A stretch of 64,000 nucleotides of DNA from Sesamum alatum (GCA_034509735.1 JACGWO010000005.1:40441050-40505049); one strand, 5' to 3'; positions 1-14,600 are shown, counted from the stretch's first letter. Notes: generated by a model not told the origin, from the sequence alone. Made by a program: numbers and translations.

Positions 1-987
1 ATATATATATACACATACATATTGTTGGTATACATGATTGTTATGATTGAGTATTTGTTTGGATTATATGGTTGTTTTGTGAAGATGTGATTATATGTGG
101 TTATGGTGTACGGAACTTAGATGGATGGTTATGTATACTATGTTGATTGATAAATGAAATTGAACGTTGAAGTTACCGCAGGAGATTTGATTGTTGAATG
201 AAGATGAGTGATGAGAATATCTGTTGAGAATATTGTGAATTGAGATAAAGAGATGGCTTACCTAACTGGAGGGCATACTGCAATGGCTTATGATGATATG
301 ATTAATGACGAGCTGTGTGCTGTCATTGATCAAGGGAGATGATGTAACATATCATACGAGCTGTATGCTGTGTGATATGATGGATGATGGGATATCATAC
401 AAGTTGTGTACTGCGTGATATGATGAATGATGGGGTATCATACGAGGATGTGTGCTGTGTGATATTGAGAAAAAAAAAGATATTATGAGTGAGGGGACAA
501 TAGCCAGCGAAGACCATTGAGTGATGCACTCCAGCTTGGGTAAGCAGGGCCCTAAGAAAATAAAATAATAAAGTTGAGTATTATGTGTAGATTGATATAT
601 GATTGTTGGTATATGTTATTTCTTATATTTGTTGTAATTGCATGATATTCATTTGATTGTGTATGTGCGTGTATATGCATATATAAGTCGATTACCTATA
701 CTTATTGAGTAGGTAGCTCATCCCTTGCCAATATTTTTCAGGATATAAGTCACAGTGACTAGCTGAATTGGATCATAAGTCGTGCTGCCAGTCTTATTAG
801 GTGGGTCAGCAGTGACATCTTGGGTTGAGATCTCTAGTTACATAACTACAAAGAAATTAGATTTTTATTTAAATTTGTATTTCACGATTTATTAGTTCTC
901 ATATAAATTTCTTGTAAATTGGGTTTAATTATGGAGGATGTATTATAACTAGTAGTATTAAAGCATAGTGTTGTAGAGGGTGCTACA
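1..987 (+). mobile_element. LTR of a Ty3/gypsy chromovirus, 5' part cut by the window edge
   Basis: Much of this stretch is similar in reverse complement to the LTR at 38212-40489. Shared blocks include the run ending in TTGAGTAGGTAGCTCATCCC, the stretch near 500-550 that contains GTGATGCACTCCAGC, and a short tandem array. The right end reads GAGGGTGCTACA, matching the terminal GGGGGTGTCACA of the other LTR and the usual CA end. No primer-binding site follows, so this is a solo LTR or the 3' LTR of an element lying to the left. It is clearly diverged from the 38-kb copy, so it represents an older or different subfamily. Confidence 0.75.
240..470 (+). repeat. Tandem array inside the chromovirus LTR
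   Basis: About four degenerate copies of a roughly 45-base unit with the core ATATCATACGAGCTGTGTGC and a TGTGATATGATG segment. The same array occurs in reverse complement inside the other LTR at about 38870-39050, so it belongs to the LTR family and not to this insertion site. Confidence 0.7.
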
Positions 988-2180
988 ATAGCAATTTTAG
1001 TCCAAAAAACCCTAATTTGACCGGAATTCCTCACATGAGCCGCACGTAACAGTAAAAAATTGGGAATTTTTCACTATTTCGGTTAGCTTTGCCTACGTGG
1101 ACTAAAATAATCTAGTCTAGCTTACGTGGCAATTGTGATATCTTCACCATTTTTGCCAATTCACCCATTTTACTGTAAATTCTATTTTATCCCTATCCCT
1201 ACCCACCCCCCTGCACGCCACCGCCCCTACCCTCCTCCCCACCCCCACCACCAGATCATCGCCCCGTATCCCATCCCGCCACCACTGCCTGCAGAGGGGC
1301 GTGACGACGATGCCTCCCTCGCATAAGAGGGGCGACCGCCTCATCGCGCCCAGCTCAGATCTGGTCGACATCACATCGCTGAGACCATGACAAACATCCT
1401 TCTTTGTGGGGGCGGCGGCGATATTGTTGCCTTCGCCCCCAATTAAAAAGTTAAATTTAATCGCCGACAGAATGGGTAGAACAACGTGAAATCACGAATA
1501 AGGAGATGAAGTGGGAAAGAGAAATCAAGTTACCAAAATGGATGAGTATAGGTTCAAAATGATCGCAATGAGCTGGTGAGTATTTTGGTGGTGGTGTGAC
1601 AGAAAATGGCATTCAGATGCCAACAAATTGACGGCGAGAAGAAATGGGGATCTAGGGTTTGGCCAAAACTGGTTGGCTGCGATTAGGGCACGCCTCTTAT
1701 CCGATGAAGACATGCGTAGTGAAGGTGAGGTTGCCGGAAGACGGTGGTTTGCGTGGCCAAAAATTCGCCGTAAACAATTTTAGTCACCAAGGCGGCGACA
1801 ACAGTGATGGTGGAGAGTCCACTAAATGAGGTGGTGGTGGTTATGTGGGGCTTTCTGTTTTCTCTCTACGGACCAGCCTTACGTGGGTTGGAAAGGTGAG
1901 TTGGCAAGGTGACGTGGTTTAAAAGAATACGTCACCCCTGTCACATAAGCATATGATATTTTTTTTTTTATCCATGTATGCTAAGTAGCTGAAATTTGGA
2001 GAATTTTCCAAAATTAGGGGGCCACGTGCGCGTCATGTGTGTGATTCCAGTTAAATTAGGATTTTTTAATCCTTAAATTGCTATTTTTTAAAAATTACTG
2101 CCATGATTTGCTATTTTGGATTGGAACTGGACCAAAAGTATCGCCGTCATTAAGAAACTAGACCAAAATTGTATTTTCCC
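988..2180. mobile_element. Probable non-autonomous TIR (MULE-like) element
   Basis: The first ~65 bases, starting AGCAATTTTAGTCC, match in reverse complement a block at about 2020-2085, including a shared AATTTGACCGGAAT-like core and a GCACGT motif. This gives imperfect inverted repeats around a 1-kb GC-rich interior. A further block to about 2180 again reads like an inverted end (ACTAGACCAAAATTGTATT), so the right boundary is uncertain. Short proline-rich frames inside look like by-products of GC-rich composition. No transposase is present. Confidence 0.5.
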
Positions 2181-3539
2181 ACATATATATATATATATAT
2201 TTATAATATACCAACAACTCATATGTGCTTTTGAAAATATATTGATAATATATATACTTAATCAAAAGTTAAACACTTTAAGGAAAAAATGAATAAATAT
2301 GTGTTTTCATATTTAAGAAAAAATATTTATAACAATGGATATGTAATACTCATTTTTACTAAAAAAATTAAATAGTAAATAACTTAATTTTATTATCAAA
2401 TTAATAAAATAAAGTTTTTTGTGTATATATTGTATTGATACTTAACTTTGAGTTTGTAAAATGTAATAAAAGTTGAACTATTTAACCTATTAATTATATT
2501 TTACTTTATTGTAATTAGAATATATATTTTCCAGTTAAGAATAAATTAATTTTAATTTAAAATGAGAATGTTGAATATATATAGATTGCATCATAACATA
2601 TGTTGTGATGATGAAGCTAAATACATCGAGTTTAGAGTTGAGTGAAGAAACAGCAAGGTTGATGCGCGCAGATACATGATTCATGGGACAGCCTAATTAA
2701 TTAATTTTGGGTGAATCTATAAAAATATTAGTGATAAGGCAAATGCAATTGGCATATAAGTTAGTTTCCAAGTAATTTGGCAGCCTTGAGATTGAGAGGA
2801 GGACTTTAGTCTTAGCAGTGTGTGTGTTTTTGGTATGGGGTGGTTGTGGCCTGAGCAGAGAAAAGAAAAGTTGGAAAGGTCAGTTGAGAAGATATGATCA
2901 TGAATGTGGAATAAGGGTCAGTATCAATGACGTTAGGGATCTCAAAATGAATATACAATTGTAGAAAAAGTAGGGAATAGTAGTCAATGCGGTGATGCAT
3001 GTTGGGCTTGGCGGGTTGATAAGGAAAACCAAGATCCAAGAATACGACCACAGATTGAGATTGGAAGTGAAGTCACGTGGGAGAGAGGTGTGGCAGTAGT
3101 CAGCAATCATTATATTAATAATAGTATATTGGAAATAAAGTCTTAGTTGGGAAGTGAACAAGACAAAGATGGTATGCGTAAGAGGGAAGACTTTGCAGTC
3201 TCAATTTTAGTTGAACCCACATCACATCCCAATTCCCAGTCCCACCAATTCATCATCTTTCCTTTCTTCTCTCTAAACATATATTCAACCCAACTGGAAT
3301 CTGGATTGTGATCATCTCATTTCATACATCACTCATTATCACTATTATATATATTATCATACTCATCTACCTATAGCACTCTCTCTCTCTCTCTCTCTCT
3401 AGCTATCTATATATATATATATATGTATATTAGCTAGTATGTGTAGGCATATTTATTTCAAGTAAGCAGTTTGCTTTTGTATGCACGTCCTCCAATAAAT
3501 CCCCTTCATTCCTTCTTTCATCTCTCTGTGACTGACAAT
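2181..3539. other. AT-rich intergenic region and upstream region of the alpha-galactosidase gene
   Basis: The region holds AT-rich sequence and a TA microsatellite near 2183-2200. No coding exon, RNA gene or clear transposon end is visible. The last few hundred bases must include the promoter and 5' leader of the downstream gene. Confidence 0.5.
3378..3430 (+). promoter_or_regulatory. CT-repeat and TA-rich stretch upstream of the alpha-galactosidase start
   Basis: An uninterrupted CT run (about 3379-3400) is followed by a TATATA tract ending about 110 bases before the ATG. CT tracts and TATA-like sequences are common in plant core promoters and leaders, so this is a reasonable guess at the core promoter. 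The transcription start cannot be fixed from sequence. Confidence 0.35.
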
Positions 3540-6500
3540 ATGGCTGCAAATGCAAATAACAAGTATTCCTTTAGACAATATGGCCTCCTACTGATTTTGG
3601 TATTCTGCTTCATCTGTTTCTATGACATTCCTATATCTTGTGCTGCCCCTGCCCGACACATGATGGATGTCTCACCAGACCTGCATTTCCGAAAGAAGCT
3701 CTCCGCAAATGGGCTTGCTTTAACTCCTCAGATGGGGTAAGATTGCTGCTCTGCTGCCCCTTGCTTGCCTCTCTTCCTATTAATCAGCAACACTTCACTC
3801 CAACGAAGGAGGACTCCTCGTTATTATTTGATTTTCATTTCTTATTTTATCATTCTATCTCTAACTTGTGTTGTACACTGTCAATCATTGACAATGCTGC
3901 AAGCATCAAAATCAGAATATCAGATCCCAACCTCTCCCAAATATTAGTTTTCATTTATTACTAATCAGATTTCAATACCAATACTACTAACATATGTTCT
4001 GGGAATCACATTTATTTATTCCATTTCCTTCCTCGGCAAACCAACAGAGCCTAAAGCTTTTTTTTTTTTTTTTTTCTTCAATTACAACATGATTAGTCTT
4101 GGGTGTCTGCACTTTTCAGATGGAACAGCTGGAACCATTTTCAATGTAACATTGAAGAGAAATTGATTAGAGAAACAGCTGATGCAATGGTATCAACTGG
4201 GCTTGCTGCGCTTGGATATGAATATATAAATCTTGGTAACCATCATCAACTCTGTATTATCAGTTTCATATCTTGACATTACATATGTTACTGTTCTAAG
4301 CATTTTCTCATTTGGCTTTCTCAGATGATTGTTGGGCAGAACTAAACAGAGACTCTCAGGTACTTGCCCCTTTCAGTTTCTTAATTTCACGGTTTCATGA
4401 TACATTACTTCAACTTTAGTTGCCTTGTGCATGTGTAAGAATCTATCTAGAGGACTGGAGGTAAAGGAAAGATCACAAACACTAGTCTGTGATATCAAAG
4501 GTTTCATGATACAAATTCACTCTCTCATCTTTTGTTAAAGGTACATCTCTGGATGGAGGACCGCTGCTAGGCTTTTCCTTTAATATCAGAATTATAAATA
4601 ATATCAGAAATCATGTGACCGGAGCGAAAAAGAATTAATATAAAACATGTTATGCATATCCAATCACTATAGATTCTCTTACACGTTATGCATGCATATC
4701 TAATGCAGGGGAATCTCGTCCCGAAAGCCTCTACATTTCCTTCCGGAATCAAAGCGCTCGCGGATTATGTTCATGGAAAAGGATTAAAACTTGGAATTTA
4801 CTCTGATGCTGGGTAATCACATTGATTTCATTTACTTATACTGTCGCATATCCCATACGAAAAAAAGAAAAAGTGTATACACATCAAGTGGTAATAGGTC
4901 ATAAAGGGGAGACATGTTCTAATTTCATAAATGCTTTTGATAGTTGTAAGTTGTATTATTAATTTGCAGAACTCAGACATGTAGCAAGCAGATGCCTGGA
5001 TCACTAGGATATGAAGAACAAGATGCAAAAACTTTTGCCTCATGGGTACATTTATGATCCTGGAACTGCTAGCTTTCATTTTCAACAAATCTGCTTATGA
5101 TTATTTTTATTTTTTTTCAAACAGGGGATTGACTATTTGAAGTATGATAACTGTAACAACAATGGTATCAGCGCTAAGGAGAGGTATATCCTTTTTGCAC
5201 TTATGCATGTTTACTAAATATCTACTTTTAGTTTTTCTTAAACTGTCAAAGGGAACAATCCTTTGAATTGTATTGTTATAGTGATTTGTTTGGTTGATGA
5301 ACAAGGTACCCTGTAATGGCAAAGGCTTTACTGAATTCTGGCCGGTCCATCTTTTTCTCAATGTGTGAATGGTGAGTTAATTCTTTAATAGCAATCGAGG
5401 ACGATTATTCCTTGGGCCTACAGAATAATAATAATATACAATAGCTAATACTGTATCTGTATCCACATGAGGAAGTGAAACATTCAATCCTGTATTGATC
5501 AAAAGAAAAAAGACACATTCTATCTTGTTTTGTAGACAGTGCGTCTCATGCCTGAACTGATGCAAACAATTTCATAATGTTTTGGTGGAAGAGGCACACT
5601 CTATTTGTTGTGCTACTCGTTACTTTCATCAAAATAGTGCTACAGGTTATATGAGTACAATCTTCGTGTTCGAAACATTTTACAGGGGCCAAGAAGATCC
5701 TGCAACATGGGCCAAGTCCGTTGGGAACAGTTGGCGAACAACTGGAGACATTAGTGATAACTGGGACAGGTGAAATCAAAAGGCTTCAAACTCTTGGAAA
5801 ATATATTCTTTTCTGGAACTCAATTAATGCAATTTTTCCAAATTTTTATTACATTAAAGTCCTGAGCTTAGTATTCAGAAGGTGCGTTGTGAAGCAAACA
5901 AATTATTGCTAAACTAAACTTTTAGTACTACTACAAGTAGTAAAGAGTTGTTGCTTATTTACAGGACTGTATTATTGATTAATTCACCTGCTTTATGCAT
6001 AATTACATGTGAAGGAAGTGTTCTTATACTCATATAAGAGTTATTGTTCATGTACTCTTCATTCGATTTCTCTGATTTAATTCTACCTTGCTAGCATGAC
6101 TTCTCGGGCAGATCTGAATGACAAATGGGCATCCTATGCTGGGCCAGGTGGATGGAATGGTAAGACTGTAGTAGATGGCTACAATTTTTTTGAGGCATAA
6201 AGTTTTCATCTTTATATTAATGTGTCTATGGTCATGCACCTAAGCTTGTCCTTGTGATCTTGCCAAGTTCAATTTTTAATTCCACAATGAATTTTTTCCT
6301 GCTGCTGTTCTGTTCTCCACGACTATCGTAGATCCCGACATGTTGGAAGTTGGAAATGGTGGGATGAATAGCCAAGAGTATCGGTCACATTTCAGCATAT
6401 GGGCACTAGTGAAAGTAAGTGAGAGAATAGTTGATAACTAGAATTTCTGCAGGGACACTAGTACTAGTAGTAGTAGCTTAACATGCATTTTGTTTGTGGG

Positions 6501-7152
6501 ATAGGCGCCTTTGCTGATTGGGTGTGATATTCGATCAATGGACAGCGAAACGCTTGGACTGCTAACCAACAAGGAGGTTATTGCCATCAACCAGGGTGAG
6601 TGTTCACTCACTAACTGCTTTGTCCCATAAAAAAAGAAAAAGGAGACTAAATTTGATTAGCTTCTGTACTAACATTTGCTTTTGAGAACAGATAAACTTG
6701 GAATTCAAGGGAAAAAGATAAAGAAAGATGGAGATTTAGAGGTAAAAATGCTGGGGATACTGTTTTTGCCTTTGGCAGAAAAATGAAATGAAATAATTAA
6801 CATGGACGTATAAATGTGAATACAGGTGTGGGGAGGACCCCTCAGTAGAAATAGAATTGCCATCGTTTTGTTGAACAGAGGAGCTTCACAAGCTACCATT
6901 ACTGCTTACTGGTCAGATTTAGGGCTTAATTCAACAACACTAGTCCATGTCCGAGATGTATGGGCGGTAAGGGGTGAAGATAGATTCATGCATCCGCCAT
7001 TAAATAATTTGTTTTTTCTTTGTAATTTTTACTCACTTATTCAATCCTCTGCACTGCAGCATTCAACCCAAACCTCAGTTAAAGGACAAATCTCGGCTGC
7101 TGTAGCTTCCCATGACTGCAAAATGTATGTTCTGTCTCCTCAGTCTCACTGA
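3540..7152 (+). CDS. Alpha-galactosidase, glycoside hydrolase family 27, secreted
   Basis: Fourteen GT-AG exons: 3540-3736, 4120-4235, 4325-4359, 4709-4812, 4970-5045, 5125-5183, 5306-5371, 5686-5769, 6095-6159, 6332-6414, 6505-6595, 6692-6741, 6826-6966, 7060-7152. They total 1260 bases and encode 419 aa, the usual plant family size. A hydrophobic signal segment covers about residues 14-35. Family landmarks are LTPQMGWNSWNHF, the DDCW motif at 105-108, KYDNC with the expected nucleophile Asp184, GDISDNW with the expected acid/base Asp239, and AGPGGWNDPDML. The C-terminal beta domain follows. Known role of the family: removal of terminal alpha-1,6-galactose from raffinose-type sugars, galactomannan or galactolipids in the apoplast or vacuole. 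The ATG at 3540 was preferred over one in frame at 3471 because the signal peptide follows it directly. The gene appears intact. It converges with the gene ending at 8632. Function is firm, substrate is inferred. Confidence 0.95.
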
Positions 7153-8631
7153 GAGAGTGCTCAGGCTTAATTGCCTTCTCGTGGTAGATGTATGCGTAAT
7201 TTACAAATACGTAATTTATAATGAAACTTTATCAATTATATGATAATCGTTTCCCGTATGAGTTTTAGTGGAAAGTACATTCTCGACTTTACATCTTGAT
7301 ATATTTTTACTAACTGTACGTGGCATGTGTACAAAAATATTTAAAAAGTATAAATAAATAAATATTTTTATTAATTATAGTATGTATTTATTTGATTTGA
7401 TTTTTTCATAGATGAAGGAAAATGAATTTGAAATAGAGAGAAGACAAAATTTAAGGTATCATAGTAATATAAAGAGGATTGATATATAAATAAATGATTT
7501 TGAACGGAAAAATATAAATAATTATTTAAAAGGATAGTTTTGCCACTTGAGGATTATGGGAAAGATAGAAGTTCTACCAGACCAAAGATATAAAAAATGT
7601 ACCAATTATACATGGTACGCTCAAACATGTGTGTATAATTAATTTAAATTTATAAATAAAAATATTTTTAGAAAATATATGTTAACTAAATAAATAAAAA
7701 AAATACTAAAAAATATAAGAAAATTATGGAATATTATTTGTAGAAATTGAGAATAGAAAATGAAAAATTGAGAAGAGAAACAAAAAAAAATTATGATTAA
7801 TAAAATAATTACAAAAAATTGACAAGTCAAATAATTAAAGACACCAAAAGAATGTGTTTCAAATGAGTATACAAATTCAAAATTTAAATAATATAATTGT
7901 TACTTATTCAAAATATATATGTTAGTTAAATAAAAAAAATAGTAAAAAGATAAAAATTGTGAAATATTATTGAGAGAAGAATAGGGGAGGAAAAAGACAC
8001 GTGAAAGATGAGAGAGAGGGGGGTTGAGAATAGGAAAAAAACATAAAAATAATTTAAAAAATAAAAAATGACAGACCAAAAATTATTGAGACACGAAAGA
8101 AATGTTCTTCAATTTTAATAAGGTAAAGCCAAATAGATAGAAAATAATTCATTTTTGGCTAAAGGGGTCTGAATATTTTCTTCGAAAATAAACAAGAGTT
8201 GCCATCAAAACAAGTATTCCTATTGCCCTCTGCAAAAGTGAATTGAGCTTGATCCTTCTTTGCCATCCACGAGGCATCGTACTCCTACAATTTTTTCAGC
8301 TTGTTATTTACATGATTCACCATATGTTTAAGTCCCTTCACCAAATTTCAATCATTTAAAGCTGGGAAAACCACAGTTCTCAACAAAGACTGATATCTGT
8401 ATGTACCAAGTCTTTCAGTGTTATTTCTTTTCTGATGTGTACTATTTACGTCGATTGAATTTGTACAACTGGATCTCCCCTCGACCCAAAAGGAATTCCC
8501 TATCCTAACATCCAAGAATAGATTCCTCAAAACAAATAATGGTGAGTTTACAGGGGAATTAAGGCCACCATTACAAGGATGGCAATGATGGTATTTACTG
8601 CAAATAAGTTGACCCCTCTTAAAATACATGC
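7153..8631. other. Convergent intergenic region with an AT-rich direct repeat
   Basis: This lies between the stop codons of two convergent genes and must hold both 3' UTRs. A ~240-base AT-rich block occurs twice in direct orientation (about 7660-7860 and 7905-8115). Both copies carry ATATGTTA(A/G)(C/T)TAAATAAA, a (G/T)(A/G)AATATTAT core and a GACA(C/G) ... AAAAGAA end. This looks like a local tandem duplication. No coding exon is visible. Confidence 0.5.
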
Positions 8632-11600
8632 TCAGGGCCCCCTGATCCTCTCGACAAAACTTCTTCCCTTCTCTTCAAAGTGGCGCCTCTTCACCTCAAG
8701 CTTTTCTCCCATTTTCTTTCCCAATCCACGCATTCGTTCTCTCGTCCCTAGTCTCTTTGTTCTTGTATCATCGTCTTCTGCATTCTGAACTTGTCCATTT
8801 CCAAAGACCCGTGATGGAGAATGCACGCAGGTATCTGGTTTCTCCTCTATGCTCCTCGAGCCAGATTCTTGCATTTTATCCTTCTTTATTAAAGGGGCTC
8901 TTAGTTCTTGGAAAGAACTGTCATTCAATGTTGACTCACCCATGGAACTTGGTGAAGATGCACAGCGATCCAAGGACTCACATGTTACTTGTGAGACACT
9001 CCCAACATTTTTCAATTTCTCACGGTCGACTTCCAACCTAGGTGGATTACCATGATGCGGTTCAACGGCATGTGTTGCATCCCCTGGTTGGAAGCAGGAT
9101 CCTTCTTGTTTTATGGTACTACTAGCAGAATCTTGATTATGTTTATACCACATAAAAGGAGCAATACTCCTAGGGACCCAGTCATCTTTCTCTGCTAACA
9201 TCCAAGAAATTCCAACACTCTCACTATTTGGGAGCACCAAAGTTTCACGGATTGCCGCCTGTGAGAAATATGGAGTCAGTCCCAAACTTCTAAAAATGAT
9301 GAACAGCCTCATCCACAGCAAGTGAATCCCATAAAGCAGAGATGTCAGCCTCACACATATTGATCTCAAAGAAAGTTGAAAGTGCAGAAAAAATGCCGAA
9401 TTGAGAGGAAAACAGGAGAGATAAATGCTCCAAGTAATTGAATTTCTTGAAAGTAGACATTCATAATCACAAATAGTTCAAATAAATTTCCTATAAATGG
9501 AACATTCGTTTAAAACTTTCATTTCAAGAAACAAGTTCAGCAGCACCCAGTTAGCTATTGTTATCAAAGTAACGGCCTATGGCACATCCTAGACAGCCAA
9601 AGAAAATGCAATTGAAAAGAAACATTGATGAGAATGTGTCATACTAGCTCGAGGATCTCAGCCTGCATAATGAAGTTTGGTCCATGAAAGAAAAAGCTTG
9701 CAAATATCAGTTACAGGTACCAGATCTCAAGGTCTTTATGGTGTAAAACAAACAAATCAATGGTATGGAGTATCATAACTTGGGTTCAATTCCTTCTCAA
9801 CAGGTTATAATGATTTCAGAGTTCCTATTGTTGCAGCATCAGATTATAATTCTAAGACTATACTCTCATTTCCTAATCCTTTCACATTGTTCTTGTAACT
9901 AAACTGATGAGTCTTTATGGGAGTGAATGACCTAAGTAACTGGTGACCAACTATTAGAAGAATGGCACACTTCATACACAACTGAAAGTAACTGTGATTG
10001 CTTGTGATTTCATCCCATCCCATCTCATCTCATCCCACTGAGAAAAAATGAGATAGAATGAGTTTGGTTGAGATGAATTTTTTTTTAAAAAATATGTGAT
10101 TGGAAGTGAGATAAAAGTGTAAGGATTATAGTTGATATCATGTGTAAAAAGTGTTAAAAAATAAACAAAATATAATGATTATAGTGATTTCACCATGGGA
10201 TTTAAGAGCAACTAGGCTGCAGACGTGTACTTTACTGCTACTGCACAAACTAATCAACAAATTCACTGGATTGGTGTTGGAATTCAGGAGCCACGACTCT
10301 AAGGTTACCCTTTTCTTGTCTTTTCTTTTTCTATTTCATCCTGTATTTTCTTTGTAAGATATGAATAACACAGAACAAAAACATGATTCTGACCTTGTTT
10401 AATTTAACAGATCTCATTTAGGTACCCTTCACAACAATCAAAAAGATTTAATTTCAAAACTAAACAAATCTTTGACACACTTAACTCCAATCAAGAGACT
10501 TCATTTCAGCATTCATGTTCTTTTCCCCGCAAAACAAAACTTTTGAAAATCGATTAGAGAGTCAACTACCATCTTAAACTGAAAATATGCTTTATATTGG
10601 TCAAACTTTTACTATGACTAAATTGTAAAATGTAATGTGCTAATTACATTCTGTTATATTTTAATCTGTCTTTCAGCACGTTACATCCACATCAAACGTG
10701 ACTGGATTAAACAGTTTTTATATTCAATGCAAGTATACTTTCAAGTAGCTATATAAATGTGCTAATGAGTGACTTAGATATAGGTAAGGATCTCACCTTG
10801 AATCGACTGATCAGGAACAAAGCAAGATGACCATTCGTAACTTTGTGGTCCCCAACGAAAGATTCCAAGTTAAATTGAATGTCAGGCATAGAAGTAAACC
10901 CAAACCATATTTGATCTGAAGGTGGAGGCTTCATGCACAACCTTATTGTTCCACAAAGAGAAGAGACCCTTATCCCCAATGAGAGAGGAACCTTCAATAA
11001 ATGAATACTAATCAGGTCACAGAAAGACAGGCTTTCTCCACATTTCATTGCACTTTATGTATGCCTTGAATATGAACTGCTTTACAAGTTGGTGCACAAT
11101 GCTTGAGTAACAACAATTGAGTACTTTCACAAAGTGAGGAAGAACAAGATATTGCAAACAAAGCCCACAACACCTGGTCTCGCTCGAGGAGCCCACCCCA
11201 TGGCATGGGCACGTTGTGACATCTATGTCCCTACTATCTAAATTTATTTACAAGTACATACACACACATACATACATATGTAAGTATTGGACCACACATC
11301 ACATCAAATTGCAACACTGCTCTTTATGCAGTATCCATCAAATCAGCGGATTTCAGAACAAAACTAGTTATTCTGTGTATTAAACTTGCCGAGACTGGAA
11401 GAGATGGCATGGGGAAATAAGAAACAGAAAACGTTGTGCATATCTTTCCCTCCAACAATTTATGTTCGATGGAGCAGGTTAGAGGGGACGAGAAGTTCAT
11501 CTCTACTCTGTAGGAGGAAAGCTCTTTACACTTCCTCTATCATATAGCATCTGGATAAAGAAAAAGGACATAAAATCTTGATTTGCCCTTTTCTATTTGT

Positions 11601-14600
11601 CGTTTTACACATAAAAGGTCCTCTTGATTGAAACTTACAAAATATACTGCTAATGTTGAACAATGATGCTAAAACTATTAGAACACTCGCAATGTAATTA
11701 GGAAAAACACAAGTTCTAATTATTTTAGAGTCACGTAATGTTCATTTTATTGCACGTATCCATGAGATATATTTGGACACTTTTTAATGCAGTTAAACTC
11801 AATTTATTAGTGACATCCCCCTCCCCCGCCCCCCCCCCCCAAAAAAAAAAAAAAAAAAAAAAAACAGAGATTATTACAGGACACTTCTTAATTTTTATTC
11901 ACACAATTAATTTTCTATAAAGATAACTGTTATTAAAAATGCTATAAGCAAAGAGTGCATGGAGAACGTATATTATGCAATGTAAAGCACCAGAGTGATG
12001 ATAAATCTATATATCATGAAACATAAAATAAATAAATTATAGGCCATCTAAATATGCACCCATACGAGTATATTTTGACACTTCCCAAAGATAGAGAGGC
12101 TAGTATTAAGTTAGCCAATAGATGTATATGTAGTTGGATTTAATCTTAAATCTCTCTTTTAACTACCGAACTGAGATGGGAATTAAGTAGCAAACTTGGT
12201 GCATCTTTATTTCAAAATATTGAATGTCATACTGATAATTTTATCTTCAATTTATTAATGATTTTGGGATTTTAAAATATTTTTATACATTTCACGTCCC
12301 GTGCCTTTTATTGGTGTACAACTAGTCTCTCAGGTAGGTTAGCCAACAACACGCATTTAGAAGCCCATTTACTTTGGCGGGCCCAATGATATCAATAGGC
12401 TCACTTATAAGCTTGTCAACCTTAAAATCTAAAACCTTATGAACTTGAGATGGTTTATCCATCAACTTGTAAACCATACTGATGAAACTCAAGAACCAAA
12501 GAGGGAAAAGTTTCTAACAGAATAACATCATTCAAGACTTTGCAAGAGACTTCAGATGTGGATGATCTTATTCCAGATTAAACTAGAAGAAATACTGGGT
12601 GTTCATTTCATAGAAAGAAAGATATAAAAAGTCCCACAATGCTGGCAAGGACTGAATGCACAAAAGAGAGAATTTAGAAATTTTATTGAATAAAGCACCT
12701 GCTCTGTCGGCCACTTCATTGGTGCCTTTTGTGGCCTTCATTTGACTGGACAGTCTCCAAACCAATATATTACAAAAACCCTTTGAAACAACATATAAAC
12801 CACTTCAAGAGAAATTTGACAATCAGAAAACAAGCACGAGAGAAGGACCACTTATCCAAGCTTATGGAAGCAGTAGACTTGATAAGCTAGAAAGGCAGAA
12901 CATATTTACAAACCTGTGACACCTGTTTGGTGATAGAGTGTAATATAGATTTCCATCTAGACCCTTGAGGGGATGCATGTGCAGTGCTTCGGGAGTTTTC
13001 AGTCTCATCTGCAACAGTATAAAGTTGAAATAAGGGGAAAAGGATTTTGACAGTTTGATATACCTCTCCTGGTGAAAAGAAATATTTTAGTTTATGCAAA
13101 TATCAGGGGTAAAAGATTGCGCCACTAAATTATAAGAAATGGTCGAACATATGCTGATATGCATCAAATCTATCTCCTGCAAGGAAATACGTTGCATTCC
13201 CTAAACTAAATCAAGACCAGAAAGCAAAAAGACCAAATGGACAACCTTGGTGTAAATTCTTCATGTTTCTGTTGAGGCACATCTCCTTCATACTTTCAAC
13301 ATGCTTTGACACATCTCAATGCTGATATTCAGCCCATATGACCTAATTTTGGCTTCGTTCCGAATACAACAATATAATATTTATCACTTCCCAAAGCAAA
13401 AGTTTTTGCAAACACTTTCTTAATTTATAAAGAAGCAAACAAACTGACAAGTTTCATTTTTGTTTTTGACAAATTCTTGGTTAGGTAAGGCGAATCTAAG
13501 TGCATAAGAAAGAGAAAAGAAGTGCACAACATAAATGACATATTAGGAAGGAAGTTGAAATTTACCACCCTAGGGTGGTTGTTTATACAAAACTATTTAA
13601 AAAATTAATTGGACAGACTGTTCCAGATTGCGGGTTGCTGTATTCAAGACGCCAAATGCTATAGATACTCATGACTGGACTGCCCCAATATGTCCATGCA
13701 TGATGGTGAAAAAATTATGATACTAAGATGCTAAGCAAGCACATTAACCTAGGACACTAGGAAAAGAGAAAGATAAGTAATTTGATGCAAACAGCTAAGT
13801 CAGCTCGGCAATAATTTCAGGTTCGTAAATTACAGAAGAACCTAATCCGCAGGTATTGTTTCAGAATCTCTGCTGCAGCCAGGACCACATTATTGTACTT
13901 CTAGCAGAAACTCAAACTATTACCATCCAGTTGTTAGTAATGGTGAATTGGAAGCTAACATAAGTTTAACTTGATGTATGTCTATAACATAAGCCACAAG
14001 CATCTATAAGAGATCTATGATATCTCTACATCAGTTTCTAGTCAAAATTATATACAACTTATGCCTAGAGTCCATCAAGCATTTTTCAGAAACCTGTCTT
14101 GATCCAGAAATTAGTTTCTTCAGATGACTGAAAATTCTTTTTATCCCATAATCCATTGTCCAACTCCAAGTCAACAATGATAATGATCCACGATAAGGGA
14201 TAGAACTGTTCCATTTACGGCACCTATCTCATATAACTAAGTAAAATTTGATGCAAAACCTTGAAATTATCAGGCACCTAAAAATTTGTCTATCTCATTT
14301 CAGAGATCAACTAACCCACAGAATCAAATTTCCAATAAAGGCATTATTAATCTTTCCAAAGTTCCAGAGAAACTAACGATTCATTCAGAGCAAAATTCAA
14401 GTGTCAAGGCTGTATTCTATAAAGTACAAGATACAACATTTACTAGTACATTCAATAAAATAGGATGATGAATTAAGTAATCAGTTCAGTCCACACCTTT
14501 CTCACGATATCCTTCATCTTTTTGTTTCATTTCATGAATAGTGTCTTCTGGAAGCTTCAATTGTTTCCCAAGATACTCAAAACCGTCCAGCAGATCAGAG

